A stretch of DNA of 64,000 bases from positions 17,560-81,559 of the IMG/VR virus record IMGVR_UViG_3300005841_000936; one strand, 5' to 3'. The notes under the pieces are model-generated. The model ran no database searches. It worked only from the letters and a program-made list of their open reading frames with translations, and had not been told where the DNA came from. Made by a program: the position numbers and the translations under genes. This document shows, in pieces, positions 1 through 8,700 of this stretch (position 1 is the first letter of the stretch; every line of letters begins with the position of its first letter). The DNA comes from a virus.

Positions 1-237
1 ACAAAGCACATCGGCCGGGCGCAGATCCTTCGCGGTCCAGTCGGTGATCATCTCAAAGCCTTCACGCTCATAACAAATGCTAATGAGATCGAGCTGGTCT
101 GAGCTCCAATTGGTGGGGCGTGCGTAGTCGGTGATCTCGATACCGAAATTCTGCTGAAAGAAATCTCGCAGCAAAGTCAGGCAATCGGACACGCCCCACA
201 CAAATGGGCGATCGAGCAGATTGTCGTAAACGATCAT
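1..237 (-). CDS. NlpC/P60-family tail endopeptidase, partial (window edge)
   Basis: The first 79 codons are visible and the rest lies beyond base 1. The N-terminus reads MIVYDNLLDRPFVWGVSDC and then LTLLRDFF. The WGVSDC stretch carries the cysteine expected to be the nucleophile of NlpC/P60 peptidases, as in the C-terminal domain of lambda tail protein K. These enzymes cut peptidoglycan peptides at the tail tip during DNA entry. The ATG overlaps the TGA of the gpL-like gene in an ATGA junction, matching the L-K order of lambdoid tails. The catalytic His is not in view. The family call is fairly sure; activity is inferred. Confidence 0.75.
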   Translation of the reverse strand, partial: MIVYDNLLDRPFVWGVSDCLTLLRDFFQQNFGIEITDYARPTNWSSDQLDLISICYEREGFEMITDWTAKDLRPADVLC

Positions 238-731
238 CCGATCATCACCGCGGGGAATGCGGGCGGATAATACTGGGACAGCGGCAATGTGAAGGCGGTG
301 TTGTCGGAGGCCGTCGACAGGGACAGGGTGATGATGCTGCTGTTATAGTTCTCCGGCCGGCGAACGCGGTAGAAGGTGCGCTCGCTGATCGCCAAGTTGG
401 CGATTATGTTCGAGAGCAGAACCCGATAATGCGTGATGATAGCACCGTCGAGATAGCCATCATGCACCAACGGCTTGAAGAATGAGAGGTCCGTGTTCTC
501 CTGACCGACAACCAGCCGTGGCTGGCTAGAGCCGCCATCCGACGATCGCTTCAGTCCTGTAAAGGAAAGTGGAAGGCCGGTGTAATCATCACCTCGCCAG
601 GTGATGTCATTGTCGGCCTTGAAGTAAATTGTGCCGCTGCCGTCGTTCGGTACCAGCTGGAACAGGTCGATCTCTGCGTCGGCCGTAAGCTTGTGGGCTT
701 CGGCGATATGCTGAGATGGGATGTTGGGCAC
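234..731 (-). CDS. Minor tail protein, lambda gpL-like
   Basis: This 165-residue protein has the pattern of phage minor tail protein L. It has an early EIDLFQLVPNDG segment, then a FKAD/W-x-GDDYTGLPLSF block, then QPRLVVGQENTDLSFF and a LDGAIITHYRVLL block. In the family it sits at the tail tip and can carry a metal cluster; four conserved cysteines are not seen here, so that part is not supported. The start codon is GTG. It is followed by the NlpC/P60 gene with a 4-base overlap and preceded by a terminator, so it begins its own transcription unit or is reached by read-through. Confidence 0.7.
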   Translation of the reverse strand: MPNIPSQHIAEAHKLTADAEIDLFQLVPNDGSGTIYFKADNDITWRGDDYTGLPLSFTGLKRSSDGGSSQPRLVVGQENTDLSFFKPLVHDGYLDGAIITHYRVLLSNIIANLAISERTFYRVRRPENYNSSIITLSLSTASDNTAFTLPLSQYYPPAFPAVMIG

Positions 732-802
732 CGCAGTGGTTTAAGTCCCACCTCGAGCGACGGTCGATGTTCGGCTGTGAATTAGCAGGGGTGGTGGAGG
801 GG

Positions 803-828
803 ACAAAAAGAAAGGGGCCGAAGCCCCC
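803..828 (-). terminator. Rho-independent terminator after the tail tube gene
   Basis: Read on the minus strand, GGGGC-TTCG-GCCCC forms a stable tetraloop hairpin followed by TTTCTTTTTG. It lies just downstream of the tail tube stop codon and before the gpL-like gene, so it would lower tail-tip expression relative to the abundant tube protein. Confidence 0.8.
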
Positions 829-860
829 TTCCCCTCTATGGATGCCAGAGGAAGGCAATA

Positions 861-1700
861 TCAGCCGGCATAAACCTTGCCGACAACCGTGGTGCCGATC
901 TCAGCCAGTCGTCCGGTGGCCTCGGAAGTCGTGAGAAGCGCGGGACGCATTTCCCAAGGCATCGAGCCATATTCGGTTTCGGTGAACGACAGATTGAAGC
1001 CCTTCACGATCGAGACCTTGGGCGCAATGAAGACAACCGGACGGTCGAAGTTCGCAAGCGTTCCGACAATCTTAACCGAGAACAGATCGTTGACGTTCGA
1101 ACCAACGCCCACCTCGTTGACTACCCAGACGCGCGAGCCAATCGGAAAGCTCATGCCGGCCGGGATTGCGTACGGCGCTGCAATCGGCACGGTGAAGGTA
1201 CCGGTCGACAAGGTAGCAATGGCGGAAGCTCGGGTTGGGAAGACGTAGACCGTCTCATCACCCACGCGCTGGATGAGGAGTGTCGCGCCGGCCGGGATAT
1301 CCGCTGCAAGCGTCAGATCCGAAGCAGAGTCACCCGGAATAGGATCTGAGATAAGCGTGAGAGAAACTGCAGCGGCCGCGGCGTTCGCGGTCAAAACACC
1401 GCGCTTCACCTGGATAGCGGTACCGTTGACCGACAGGGCGCGCATCATGTTCTGCGCCGTGAATTCCTTGATCGACGCAGTGATGCTCGCCTGCACGTTG
1501 GTACGCTTGGTGTCGACCACCGTCTGCGTGATGCCGTTGAGAAGATCGATGTTGGAAGAATCGAGCGTGACCGCGATCTCGTTGGCCATGCCGACAGAGT
1601 GGGCTGCGGGGGTAAGATCGAAAGGAGACGTACCGCCGAACGGCGCCATCATCAGTGTGGCGCTCGAGAGCATAAATGCATTCTTTTGGACCTGCGCCAA
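861..1700 (-). CDS. Major tail tube protein
   Basis: This 279-residue protein starts MAQVQKNAFMLSSATLMMAPFG and has the alternating beta-strand, Ala/Thr/Val-rich character of siphophage tail tube proteins. Features include LTPAAHSVGMANEIAVTLDS near the start, a central insert of about residues 110-200 resembling an extra beta domain, and LTTSEATGRLAEIGTTVVGK near the end. It would polymerise around the tape measure protein to form the tail tube. A strong terminator follows. The tail chaperone genes, normally directly downstream on the same strand, are here upstream and on the opposite strand. The call comes from overall pattern and context. Confidence 0.65.
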   Translation of the reverse strand: MAQVQKNAFMLSSATLMMAPFGGTSPFDLTPAAHSVGMANEIAVTLDSSNIDLLNGITQTVVDTKRTNVQASITASIKEFTAQNMMRALSVNGTAIQVKRGVLTANAAAAAVSLTLISDPIPGDSASDLTLAADIPAGATLLIQRVGDETVYVFPTRASAIATLSTGTFTVPIAAPYAIPAGMSFPIGSRVWVVNEVGVGSNVNDLFSVKIVGTLANFDRPVVFIAPKVSIVKGFNLSFTETEYGSMPWEMRPALLTTSEATGRLAEIGTTVVGKVYAG

Positions 1701-1794
1701 AATGGCCTCCTATCAACGGATCAAAACTGGTTGATCCTCTCTGAGAGCCTGCGAAGGTTCACTCAACGATGGAGCAGCGAACCGCGGTCAACCG

Positions 1795-2478
1795 CTAGAA
1801 TACTGACGGCGGCGCGAGACGGGCTCCTTTCTTGACATTATCGAGCCACCAGAGCGGCTGTAGGTTAGTGTAATGGCAAGCACGCAGAAATTGTTCTCGA
1901 TCGGACAGATCAAAAAGCGCTAACGGAATTTTATGATCTATATGCCAACCATGCCGACCATAATTCTCCCACGTCATCCCGGGGAGGAACTGATCTTCCA
2001 GATGATCTCTTAAATCTTTATAGTTGCATCCGAGGTCTCGTACCGCTGAACCCGCCCTATTGGAGTCTCGGCTCACGGCTTGACTGAGCCTACTTCGAAG
2101 AACTGCTATAACCCTAACGAGGGGATCCTGCCTTTTCTGTTTCCCTCTAATTCGGCGAACAGCATTTACTTTTTCACTGTTATTCCTTCGGTAGTTTGTT
2201 GCAGCTACTATTCTATCGCTACGTGTTCTCTGATAATAACTTGCCCTGAAAGCACTAACCTTTTATGGGTTCTTAGCATTGTACCTGTTAGTTTTCTCGA
2301 CCGCCTTACGCTTTCGCCAGATAGTTTTCTCCTCGTCCGATAAATGCTTCGGACAATGATTAGAAACGGTGAGACCAGCCTTCATCCTCCGGTTGACCTC
2401 GCGCTTACGAGCTCGTTCGGCAACGATCTTCGCCTGTTCCTCGGCAGGCAAATGAGAGATGTCGCGCTTAGCTGCCAT
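1795..2478 (-). pseudogene. HNH homing-type endonuclease interrupted by one in-frame stop
   Basis: One minus-strand reading frame of 228 codons covers the gene, with a single TAA at 2265-2263 after NRYNAKNP. The N-terminal 71 codons are basic (RKREVNRRMKAGL). Beyond the stop the frame continues with YYQRTRSDRIVAATNYRR-type repeats. The C-terminal part carries the HNH signature: GMTWENYGRHGWHIDHKIPLA, then YTNLQPLWWLDN, with the HIDH histidines and the Asn of YTNLQ. A GTG at 2076 could restart a 93-residue C-terminal piece holding the whole catalytic motif. The stretch is visibly more AT-rich than its neighbours, as expected for an acquired element. Confidence 0.8.
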
Positions 2479-2530
2479 TCGATCTTCCTAACCCGACGTG
2501 ATCACGATGTGAATCCCCTGTCGGATGGAA

Positions 2531-2550
2531 CTGACTGAGTATCTTTGACA
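2531..2550 (+). promoter_or_regulatory. Degenerate copy of the GTNACYNRGTNAC palindrome next to a TTGACA box
   Basis: CTGACTGAGTATC matches 11 of 13 positions of the operator consensus found in the early region. TTGACA, a perfect -35 hexamer, follows at 2545-2550. No clear -10 box is at the right spacing. It lies 72 bases before the plus-strand tail chaperone operon, the only structural genes transcribed in the early direction here apart from the 3970-4821 gene. Confidence 0.3.
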
Positions 2551-2621
2551 ATTCACAGGCCACCATCGACCCCCACTGATCAGGGACCGTAAGAAGAGAT
2601 CACCACTCTCAACCGGAGCCC

Positions 2622-2840
2622 ATGATGGTCAACCCCAAACAAAAGTATCGCAGCTTCACGATCCGCGTCCCGACTGACCTCTATCTGAAGATCGCGAATG
2701 AGGCACAGAACGACGGCGTTTATTTGAACCAGAAAGCCAACCAGCTTATTCGGCTCGGCCTTGGTGAGCACATTTCCCTCGACGCCGCGCTGCGCGCAAT
2801 GTTGATGGAGAAGGTTTCGCAGCCGGAGGTGGTGGAATGA
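2622..2840 (+). CDS. Small protein with Arc/CopG-like ribbon-helix-helix pattern
   Basis: This is a 72-residue protein. The segment YRSFTIRVPTDLYLKIANEA followed by NDGVYLNQKANQLIRLGLGE resembles an Arc-type ribbon-helix-helix fold: one beta-strand of alternating residues, then two helices. It starts with ATG ATG after GGAG and overlaps the next gene by four bases (ATGA). Its place directly before the chaperone pair suggests either a local DNA-binding regulator or a small structural protein. The fold is inferred from pattern only. Confidence 0.5.
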   Translation: MMVNPKQKYRSFTIRVPTDLYLKIANEAQNDGVYLNQKANQLIRLGLGEHISLDAALRAMLMEKVSQPEVVE

Positions 2841-3238
2841 TCACTCGGCCACCCCTCACACACACTGTTCAGTTGGAAGAGGGACAGAGCAAGGTCATCA
2901 AGATGACCTATGGTCTATTCAATGACATGCAGCGGGTGACTCCGGACCCGACGGCTATTCTGACTGTTGTTCAGGAAGACGCCTGGACACGCGATTACCT
3001 CGTGCGTCGAGCTCTGACCGATAAGAAGGGTGCGGTCACCGATGAGGACCAGCTGATCCAGATTGAGGATGCCGGTGTCGAGGATCCCGAAGAGGTTGCA
3101 AAGCTTCTTGAGTGGATTACCGGACATCTTCTATTTTTTTTCGGAACCTCGGCGCGAGGGCTAAAACGCCTCAGCGAGGAGTTCAAAATCGACGAAAGCT
3201 CCCCCACGGAGCCCTCGACGAGTGGTTCTCAGAGCTAA
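2837..3238 (+). CDS. Tail assembly chaperone, short form (lambda gpG-like)
   Basis: This 133-residue acidic, helical protein includes GLFNDMQRVTPDPTAILTVV and EDAGVEDPEEVAKLLEWITGHLL. It has the size and position relative to a frameshift site expected of siphophage tail chaperones, which bind the tape measure protein and help recruit tube subunits. The zero-frame product ends after FKIDESSPTEPSTSGSQS. A slippery TTTTTTC lies about 100 residues in, and a second open frame continues to 3513. The tape measure gene is 2.3 kb away on the other strand, which is unusual. Confidence 0.65.
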   Translation: MITRPPLTHTVQLEEGQSKVIKMTYGLFNDMQRVTPDPTAILTVVQEDAWTRDYLVRRALTDKKGAVTDEDQLIQIEDAGVEDPEEVAKLLEWITGHLLFFFGTSARGLKRLSEEFKIDESSPTEPSTSGSQS

Positions 3239-3513
3239 CGCTCGAGGACGCCTTCTGCTGGGCGTTCGATTGCTGCGAGGGTGACCTCGACGAACTCTAC
3301 TGGCGCTATTCGTTTTATGAGCTGGTCAAAAAGATCGAGCTCAAGATGGGCGAGTCCGTGACTATGATCCTTTGCCAGCACAATAGCCTGGCGATGATCG
3401 TCGGCGCTGCTCTTGGTGGTAGCGATGAGAAGGACGCTGTCCCTGATCTTCAGAACGCACCCACGTTTGAGGCAGCACTGGCTCAGATGAATGCAGCGCT
3501 TCGTATGACCTAA
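2837..3513 (+). CDS. Tail assembly chaperone, -1 frameshift fusion (lambda gpG-T-like)
   Basis: Slipping back one base at the TTTTTTC at 3136-3142 joins the first about 102 codons to a second frame that begins RNLGARAKTPQRG. That frame continues through LDEWFSELTLEDAFCWAFDC, WRYSFYELVKKIELKMG and ends AQMNAALRMT at 3513. The second frame has no good start of its own near the junction, while its protein is well formed beyond it, as expected for the T domain. The fusion would be about 225 residues. The stop overlaps the convergent minus-strand gene in CTAA. Frameshifting is inferred from sequence, not shown. Confidence 0.7.
3136..3142 (+). promoter_or_regulatory. Slippery heptamer TTTTTTC for programmed -1 frameshift
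   Basis: In the zero frame the site reads T-TTT-TTC within a run of eight T (3134-3141). It fits the X-XXY-YYZ rule exactly, and both tRNAs re-pair after a -1 slip. The alternative frame is open for more than 120 codons downstream. Confidence 0.75.
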
Positions 3514-3950
3514 GTGCCAGTCCGATAGAGCTCGACACCAATCGTTCGATAGTTGCGCAGTTGTGTCTGGCCCATCGGCATAACATGAAAAGCACTGGTG
3601 CAAAGCTCACTCAACGTGTCTCCGCTATCAGGGTCTCGCAGAAGAATTTTCTGTCCCTCCCCTAGAGTTGAATGAACGATATCAATAACATCCGCTTCCC
3701 GCAAAAGGTTCGCATCTTCATATGTTGATATCGTCAGCCCAAATCGAATTTCCCACAGGCCCTGGTTCTCATTGAAAGAAAAGCCGTCGACGCCAATCAA
3801 AGTCTCAGCCGGCCATTTGTTCTCGTCAGCCCTGGACTCGAAGCCCCAATACTGAATATCCTGATCGCCTGTGGTGATCCGGATTTCCTCTATCATATCG
3901 CCGACAGCACGGACAACGCTCTTGTAAATGGTGCTATACAGTTTCGACAT
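3510..3950 (-). CDS. Hypothetical tail protein (tail terminator candidate)
   Basis: This 146-residue protein begins MSKLYSTIYKSVVRAVGDM; this ATG is preferred over upstream starts because those run into the divergent 3970 gene. It contains IRITTGDQDIQYWGFESRAD and an ordered beta pattern (LWEIRFGLTISTYED). Size and neighbourhood fit a tail terminator or head-tail connector, but no family motif is certain. Its stop overlaps the stop of the chaperone gene. Its start is 19 bases from the divergent gene at 3970, so both share one short promoter region. Confidence 0.55.
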   Translation of the reverse strand: MSKLYSTIYKSVVRAVGDMIEEIRITTGDQDIQYWGFESRADENKWPAETLIGVDGFSFNENQGLWEIRFGLTISTYEDANLLREADVIDIVHSTLGEGQKILLRDPDSGDTLSELCTSAFHVMPMGQTQLRNYRTIGVELYRTGT

Positions 3951-3969
3951 GTCAAAACGGTGATCGACA

Positions 3970-4821
3970 GTGGCAAGAAAAGCTAGGCTTCGACTACGGT
4001 TTACGCTCAACCATAAGACTGGAGAGCGGTCAGCGACGAAGCTCAAGGCCGTTGCTGCCGTGCTCGTTCGCGAGATCGCCATCGACTACGCAGAGGCCAC
4101 CTGGAAGCAGATCGTCCAGAAGATCAGCACAAAGATCACGGTCGACGTGCAGCGCGAGATAACCGCTATGGCGCAGGCGTACAAATCGTCCGTAATCGGA
4201 ATCTCCGGGAAAAACAGCGGGCCCTACGGTCGCATCAGCTTCGCCGCTGAGAAGGCCGAAGGTACGGAGGGCCGTGCGTCTTTCACACCTGGCGGGCACT
4301 GGGCTGCTCGCAGTGCAAGCTATCTTAAGCGAAAGCGACGTGAGGTCGGTCACGACCGATGGTTCGAACATGATGGGCTACTCAAATCGACAATGGGCAA
4401 GAGTGATACCTGGATCAAAGCCTTCGGGCCAATCCGAGTATCGGTAATCAAACGATCGGGTGTTGAGGCACAGGATGCTGGAACGAAGCGACTGAAAACG
4501 GGCATCAGTAATCAGGGGCTCTCCGTGAGGATTGGTGTGGCCACCGTCCGTGTGGACGTGTTCGGTAACCTAACGCCCGCCATGCTCCCCGCCTTGCGCA
4601 GTGGCAACATCGAGGACGTAGCACCCGACGGTCGAACAACCGGATTGATCGGGCGCTTCCCAAGGGATATCGCTCTCGGTTTGGGTGCCGGCCGGCAGGT
4701 GCCCTATCGTCACACGATTGAACCTTTCCTCGGCTTCCTCATGACCAGGTCAATGCCGAACGCAGTGCTGCGCCGGATCCAGGTGGGGTTGGACGAGGAT
4801 ATTCGACCAAGCATTGCCTAG
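3970..4821 (+). CDS. Hypothetical structural protein, plus-strand gene inside the tail block
   Basis: This 283-residue basic protein has a GTG start. It has helical N-terminal residues (TWKQIVQKISTKITVDVQRE), a GSP-like middle with SFTPGGHWAARSASYLKRKR, and a C-terminal RQVPYRHTIEPFLGFLMTRS. Length and basic charge are compatible with a tail completion or minor tail protein. Coding is credible because the frame is long, has sensible composition, and meets the minus-strand neighbour exactly at a shared CTAG stop. No recognised family was identified. Confidence 0.6.
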   Translation: MARKARLRLRFTLNHKTGERSATKLKAVAAVLVREIAIDYAEATWKQIVQKISTKITVDVQREITAMAQAYKSSVIGISGKNSGPYGRISFAAEKAEGTEGRASFTPGGHWAARSASYLKRKRREVGHDRWFEHDGLLKSTMGKSDTWIKAFGPIRVSVIKRSGVEAQDAGTKRLKTGISNQGLSVRIGVATVRVDVFGNLTPAMLPALRSGNIEDVAPDGRTTGLIGRFPRDIALGLGAGRQVPYRHTIEPFLGFLMTRSMPNAVLRRIQVGLDEDIRPSIA

Positions 4822-5375
4822 TTCAGGACACCAATGTACAAACCGAGCATCCGCTCCGAACGAATGACTTTGCGACCGTTCAACGTATCATCAGCCTTGA
4901 CTGGCTGCCCAGTGATGAAGCGAGATTGCTCGAACGAAGCATGAGCTTTGTAGTCGGGCGCTTCGCGATCGAGCGGTTCAATCGTAACCCATATGTCACC
5001 AATCTTAGGCAGAGGTCCACCGACATCACGTTCGACTAGCGCCACCGCGTCGACCATCTTCGTACGGCGACTCCATTCAACCTTGTCGGTCGCGACGAAC
5101 AAGCGAAACGATTGCCAGAGCGTTCCCTGACGTTGCTCACTAGGACCATTGTCACCAACGACGTACATGACCCCAGCTGGGGATCGAAGCACCATGCCCA
5201 CCTTACAAGGAGTGATCGCAGGCGTACGCAGCACATGACGAGAGAACACGAAGGCGTAGACAGGAATCTGCTTCTGATCGGTCTCTGACAGTATGCCGCT
5301 CACGATGCCAGAGCCACCCTCAACCACCGTGAGCGGCACCTCGTAACGACGACCAATCTTTTTGAGACTTGCCAT
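4818..5375 (-). CDS. Hypothetical minor tail or neck protein
   Basis: This protein is about 185 residues. ATG at 5375 is preferred; a TTG two codons earlier overlaps the upstream stop. It is beta-rich (YEVPLTVVEGGSGIVSGIL, GVMYVVGDNGPSEQRQGTLW, FRLFVATDKVEWSRRTKMVD). It follows the gpM-like gene in the same operon, which argues for a tail-tip or neck role. The end, MLGLYIGVLN, shares a CTAG stop overlap with the convergent plus-strand gene. The family was not recognised. Confidence 0.55.
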   Translation of the reverse strand: MASLKKIGRRYEVPLTVVEGGSGIVSGILSETDQKQIPVYAFVFSRHVLRTPAITPCKVGMVLRSPAGVMYVVGDNGPSEQRQGTLWQSFRLFVATDKVEWSRRTKMVDAVALVERDVGGPLPKIGDIWVTIEPLDREAPDYKAHASFEQSRFITGQPVKADDTLNGRKVIRSERMLGLYIGVLN

Positions 5376-5377
5376 CG

Positions 5378-5773
5378 TCAATATCCCGGGTTGCTATTGA
5401 TGAGCATAATCTCGAAAGCCTCGATCAGCCCACTTGAATTAACAAGCGCCTTGGGCACGGCCACGGCGGTTTTGAATTTAACGGACAAGGCACCGAGATG
5501 CGGGTGCGTCCAACTGAATTCATCCCAAGTGCCGTGCGCCTGATAAAAAAGTTCAAACCGCCGCGCGTTGAACGTCAGATTGGTCGTTGAGTCGTACAGA
5601 CCATTCGACTGCAGATACCACGTCAGCCCATGCAGCGTGACTTTGAACGACTGCTGAAAAGGTACCTTTGGCTTTGACGAGAACTGCCATCCATTCATGC
5701 TCATGCCCGCAACCGGTTCCGGCGGGAGTGTTTCAGCCACAAGCCTGTTCGGGCAAAAATCGAATACAGCCAT
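5378..5773 (-). CDS. Minor tail protein, gpM-like
   Basis: This 131-residue protein begins directly after the tape measure gene (one base between), the place of lambda gpM. Sequence features fit that family: NGWQFSSKPKVPFQQSFKVTL, a RRFELFYQAHGTWDEFSWTH core with HPHLGALSVKF, and a short C-terminal beta segment. It would cap or stabilise the distal tail. The call relies on position plus general pattern. Confidence 0.55.
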   Translation of the reverse strand: MAVFDFCPNRLVAETLPPEPVAGMSMNGWQFSSKPKVPFQQSFKVTLHGLTWYLQSNGLYDSTTNLTFNARRFELFYQAHGTWDEFSWTHPHLGALSVKFKTAVAVPKALVNSSGLIEAFEIMLINSNPGY

Positions 5774-5774
5774 A

Positions 5775-8700
5775 TCAGCCCCCCTGTGCTACGTGACGGA
5801 TAAGCTTCTTTGTCTCGCCGCCGGAGAGGATGTCGTTCGCGACCGCGACTATAACATCGTTCGGTCCCATCGTCGGGCGCTGCCCTTCCTGGACAACGTA
5901 CACATTGGTCTCCTGACGCGCCGGAGGCGCGATAACCGCATTGCCTCCCAACCCCTGCAGAGCCCGAGCACCTTGATCGTTTAGCTTCTGCATGAATTCC
6001 GGACCAACAGAATCCACAGCCCATTTCCTCTGAACGAATTCTCCCTTCGCAATCTTGGCATGCACGCTGTCACGGTTCGGCACGCCATTACGGATGTAAC
6101 GACCACTGATAGCCGTCACCATGCCGCCCTTGAGGAATGGCGCATGCGAACCCGCCGCGGCAGCAGATCCCGCACCGCCCCCGCCCGGTGCCGTTGCGCC
6201 GCCAATCGCACCAAGGATCAGATTGAAAATCCCCTTGGCAAGCGCCTGAGCAGCGAGCTCCTCGAAGTACTTGACCATGCCTTTGACGAAGTCACCAAAC
6301 GCGCCCAGCACGGTTCGCGAGCCAGACATAATGTCCGTGAAGAACGTGGTGATACCTTGATGCGCAGTCGTTAGCGCCGGCGTCATGTTCTGCAGGATGT
6401 CTTGCGTGAACGAGCGGTTGAGGCCACTGGCTTCTTTGTATGCTTCGATCGCCTGGGTTAGACCAACGCTGAAGGTTGTCGGCAGAAGTGACCCCTCCCC
6501 CAGGGCAGCATCAAGATTGTTCTTCTGCTCGGTCAACTTTGCAATGCTGATGGCAAGCTCATTGACCTTCGCTGTGGCCGTCTCGGTTTGACCACCAGAG
6601 TCCGCTGCCCGCTGCAAATCTGCTTTTGCTCGAACCAGAAGCGCTTGCTGCTTTACAATTTGCACGCCGAGATCTGCGGAGGTTTCTTTGTCCAGATTTT
6701 CCTGAGCCTGCCCGACACGACGCTCAGATAGCTGCTGTACGAAATCTGGGACCTTGCCAGAATTCGAAGCATATCCCAGACCTGACAATCGCCCCTGAGC
6801 GATTGACAATCGTCCCTGCGCCGGACGGAGGCTCTCATCGAACTCACGCTGAATCTGATCCATCTGACGATCGATGTTCTTCAGGATGCCGTCGAAGATG
6901 GCGTCGTTAAAGTCCTTCGTACGCTGCCTGATCTTCTCCTCAATCTCAGCATGCCGCTCGGCAACCGTATCTATCGAAGCGCCCTCGTTCGCGAGCTCGC
7001 CGTCGGTGACCTCACGAAGCTTATCAGCCCACACATCCAAAGCCGCTTTCGCGGCCTTGGTGCCGGCATCAAACACCGCTTCAGAAGTAGAGTATTTCAG
7101 ATCGTCAAGGTTGTCCCTAAGAGCCGCGTCAGCCGTCGCCAGACCAAGCTTGTCAGTCTTGACCTGTGAGCGTCCATCAGCATCTGCGGCGTTGGGGTCA
7201 TGCCCCGCGGCAAAACGTTGACCGACCGGTGTGCTGGTGTGAAAGTGAGGGCCTGTCCCCTGACGCTGACCCTTACCAGTCTCGTAGATGACGGTGATCT
7301 TTGAATAGCCCTGCGCCCGTAGTGCATTCTGAATGCGTAGAGCTTCCCGTTTACCAGCCTCGGCGGTTTCCGCTTTGAATGGGAAATCCTGCCCGTTGCC
7401 ACCTGGCTGACTGTGGGGGCTGTGGGCTGCATCGAGATTGGTCTTTCCTGCGGCGAAGAGCCCATTCTGAGTGCGCGCATCTCGAGAACCACTCCCCGCC
7501 TTCAGATAAGGGGCAACGATCTTGAACCCATCTATAATGGCCTGCCGGGTGATCAGCGGCTGGTTGGCGTCACGATTCGCTTCTCGCTCGGCTTTCTCCC
7601 GTGCTCGCCGTGCCTGATCAGTTTCCGCCGAAGAGGCTTCGACAGATTGCCGGAAACTCTTTACATCAAGAAGAGCGGCACTGAGGAAACGCTTGCTCGT
7701 ATCAGACGTGGCAAGCGGGATCCGATCCTTTGCAATCTTCTCGATCTCATCGAGTATCTTTGTCACCTGGCTGCGGATCGAGGCCTTGTTTACGTCAGTC
7801 GCAGAGGACAACTTGTCGAGCAGAGGCTGCACCTGATCAAACTTCGCTGAGAATTGCTTCCCAATATCCGAGTTGCGAGCACCAGCGTCCTGCTCTTGAA
7901 TGCGAGAAATGCGCTCCGTGCTCGTCGCCTGCGTGACCACACCCTGAGCAAGAATGAGCTTCCGAAGCTGTTGGGCGTTTTCAACGCTCAGTTTCTCAAT
8001 GCGATCAGCGGCATCTCGAAGAAGTGCGATATTGCGCGGATCACCAAGATTGCCGAGGGCTTTGGTTTCATTGCCCAGCAATGAATTCATCAACCAGTCG
8101 TTGCCTCGAACACCCCGAAGCTGCGAATTTACAGTCTTTTGTGCGTCAACCCGTTGCGACGCCGCCTTCACACCCTGCTCGATGTAGCCCTGCCGAAGGG
8201 TCTGGTTCTCCTCATTGCGCAGTTGCTGCATCGCGCTGACAAGATCCAGCACCTCCCCCTTCGTATTGAGCAGGTACTTGGCCAAACCTTGAAAGCGGTC
8301 GGAAAGAGAAACGGTCTCTGCGGCAAGCAACGTGCTCCGACCAGCCAGCGTATCCTGCTGGGTGAGGAGCCGAGTAATCTCCTTATCGAGGCCTCCGATC
8401 TTATCCTGCTGTGCTTGGATCTTTTCAGAAACTTCAGCACTAGCTGTGGCAAGGCGCTCTGACTCAGCAGTTGTACCGCGAAGCTTATCTGCTAAGGTAT
8501 TAAACAAGCTCACCAAGCCAAGAGCTTCTGGAGCAACCTGAACTAAACTACTCTTCAGCGTCTGACCGAAGCTTCCACTTTCAACACTGTCGGAAGCAAA
8601 CCTGACCAGCTCTTTCAGAACGACCGTTACTCTGCTGACCTCTTCCGAAAGGTTGTCACCGATAATATTCTTGAACCGCTGCCATTGAGCGGAGAGGCTG

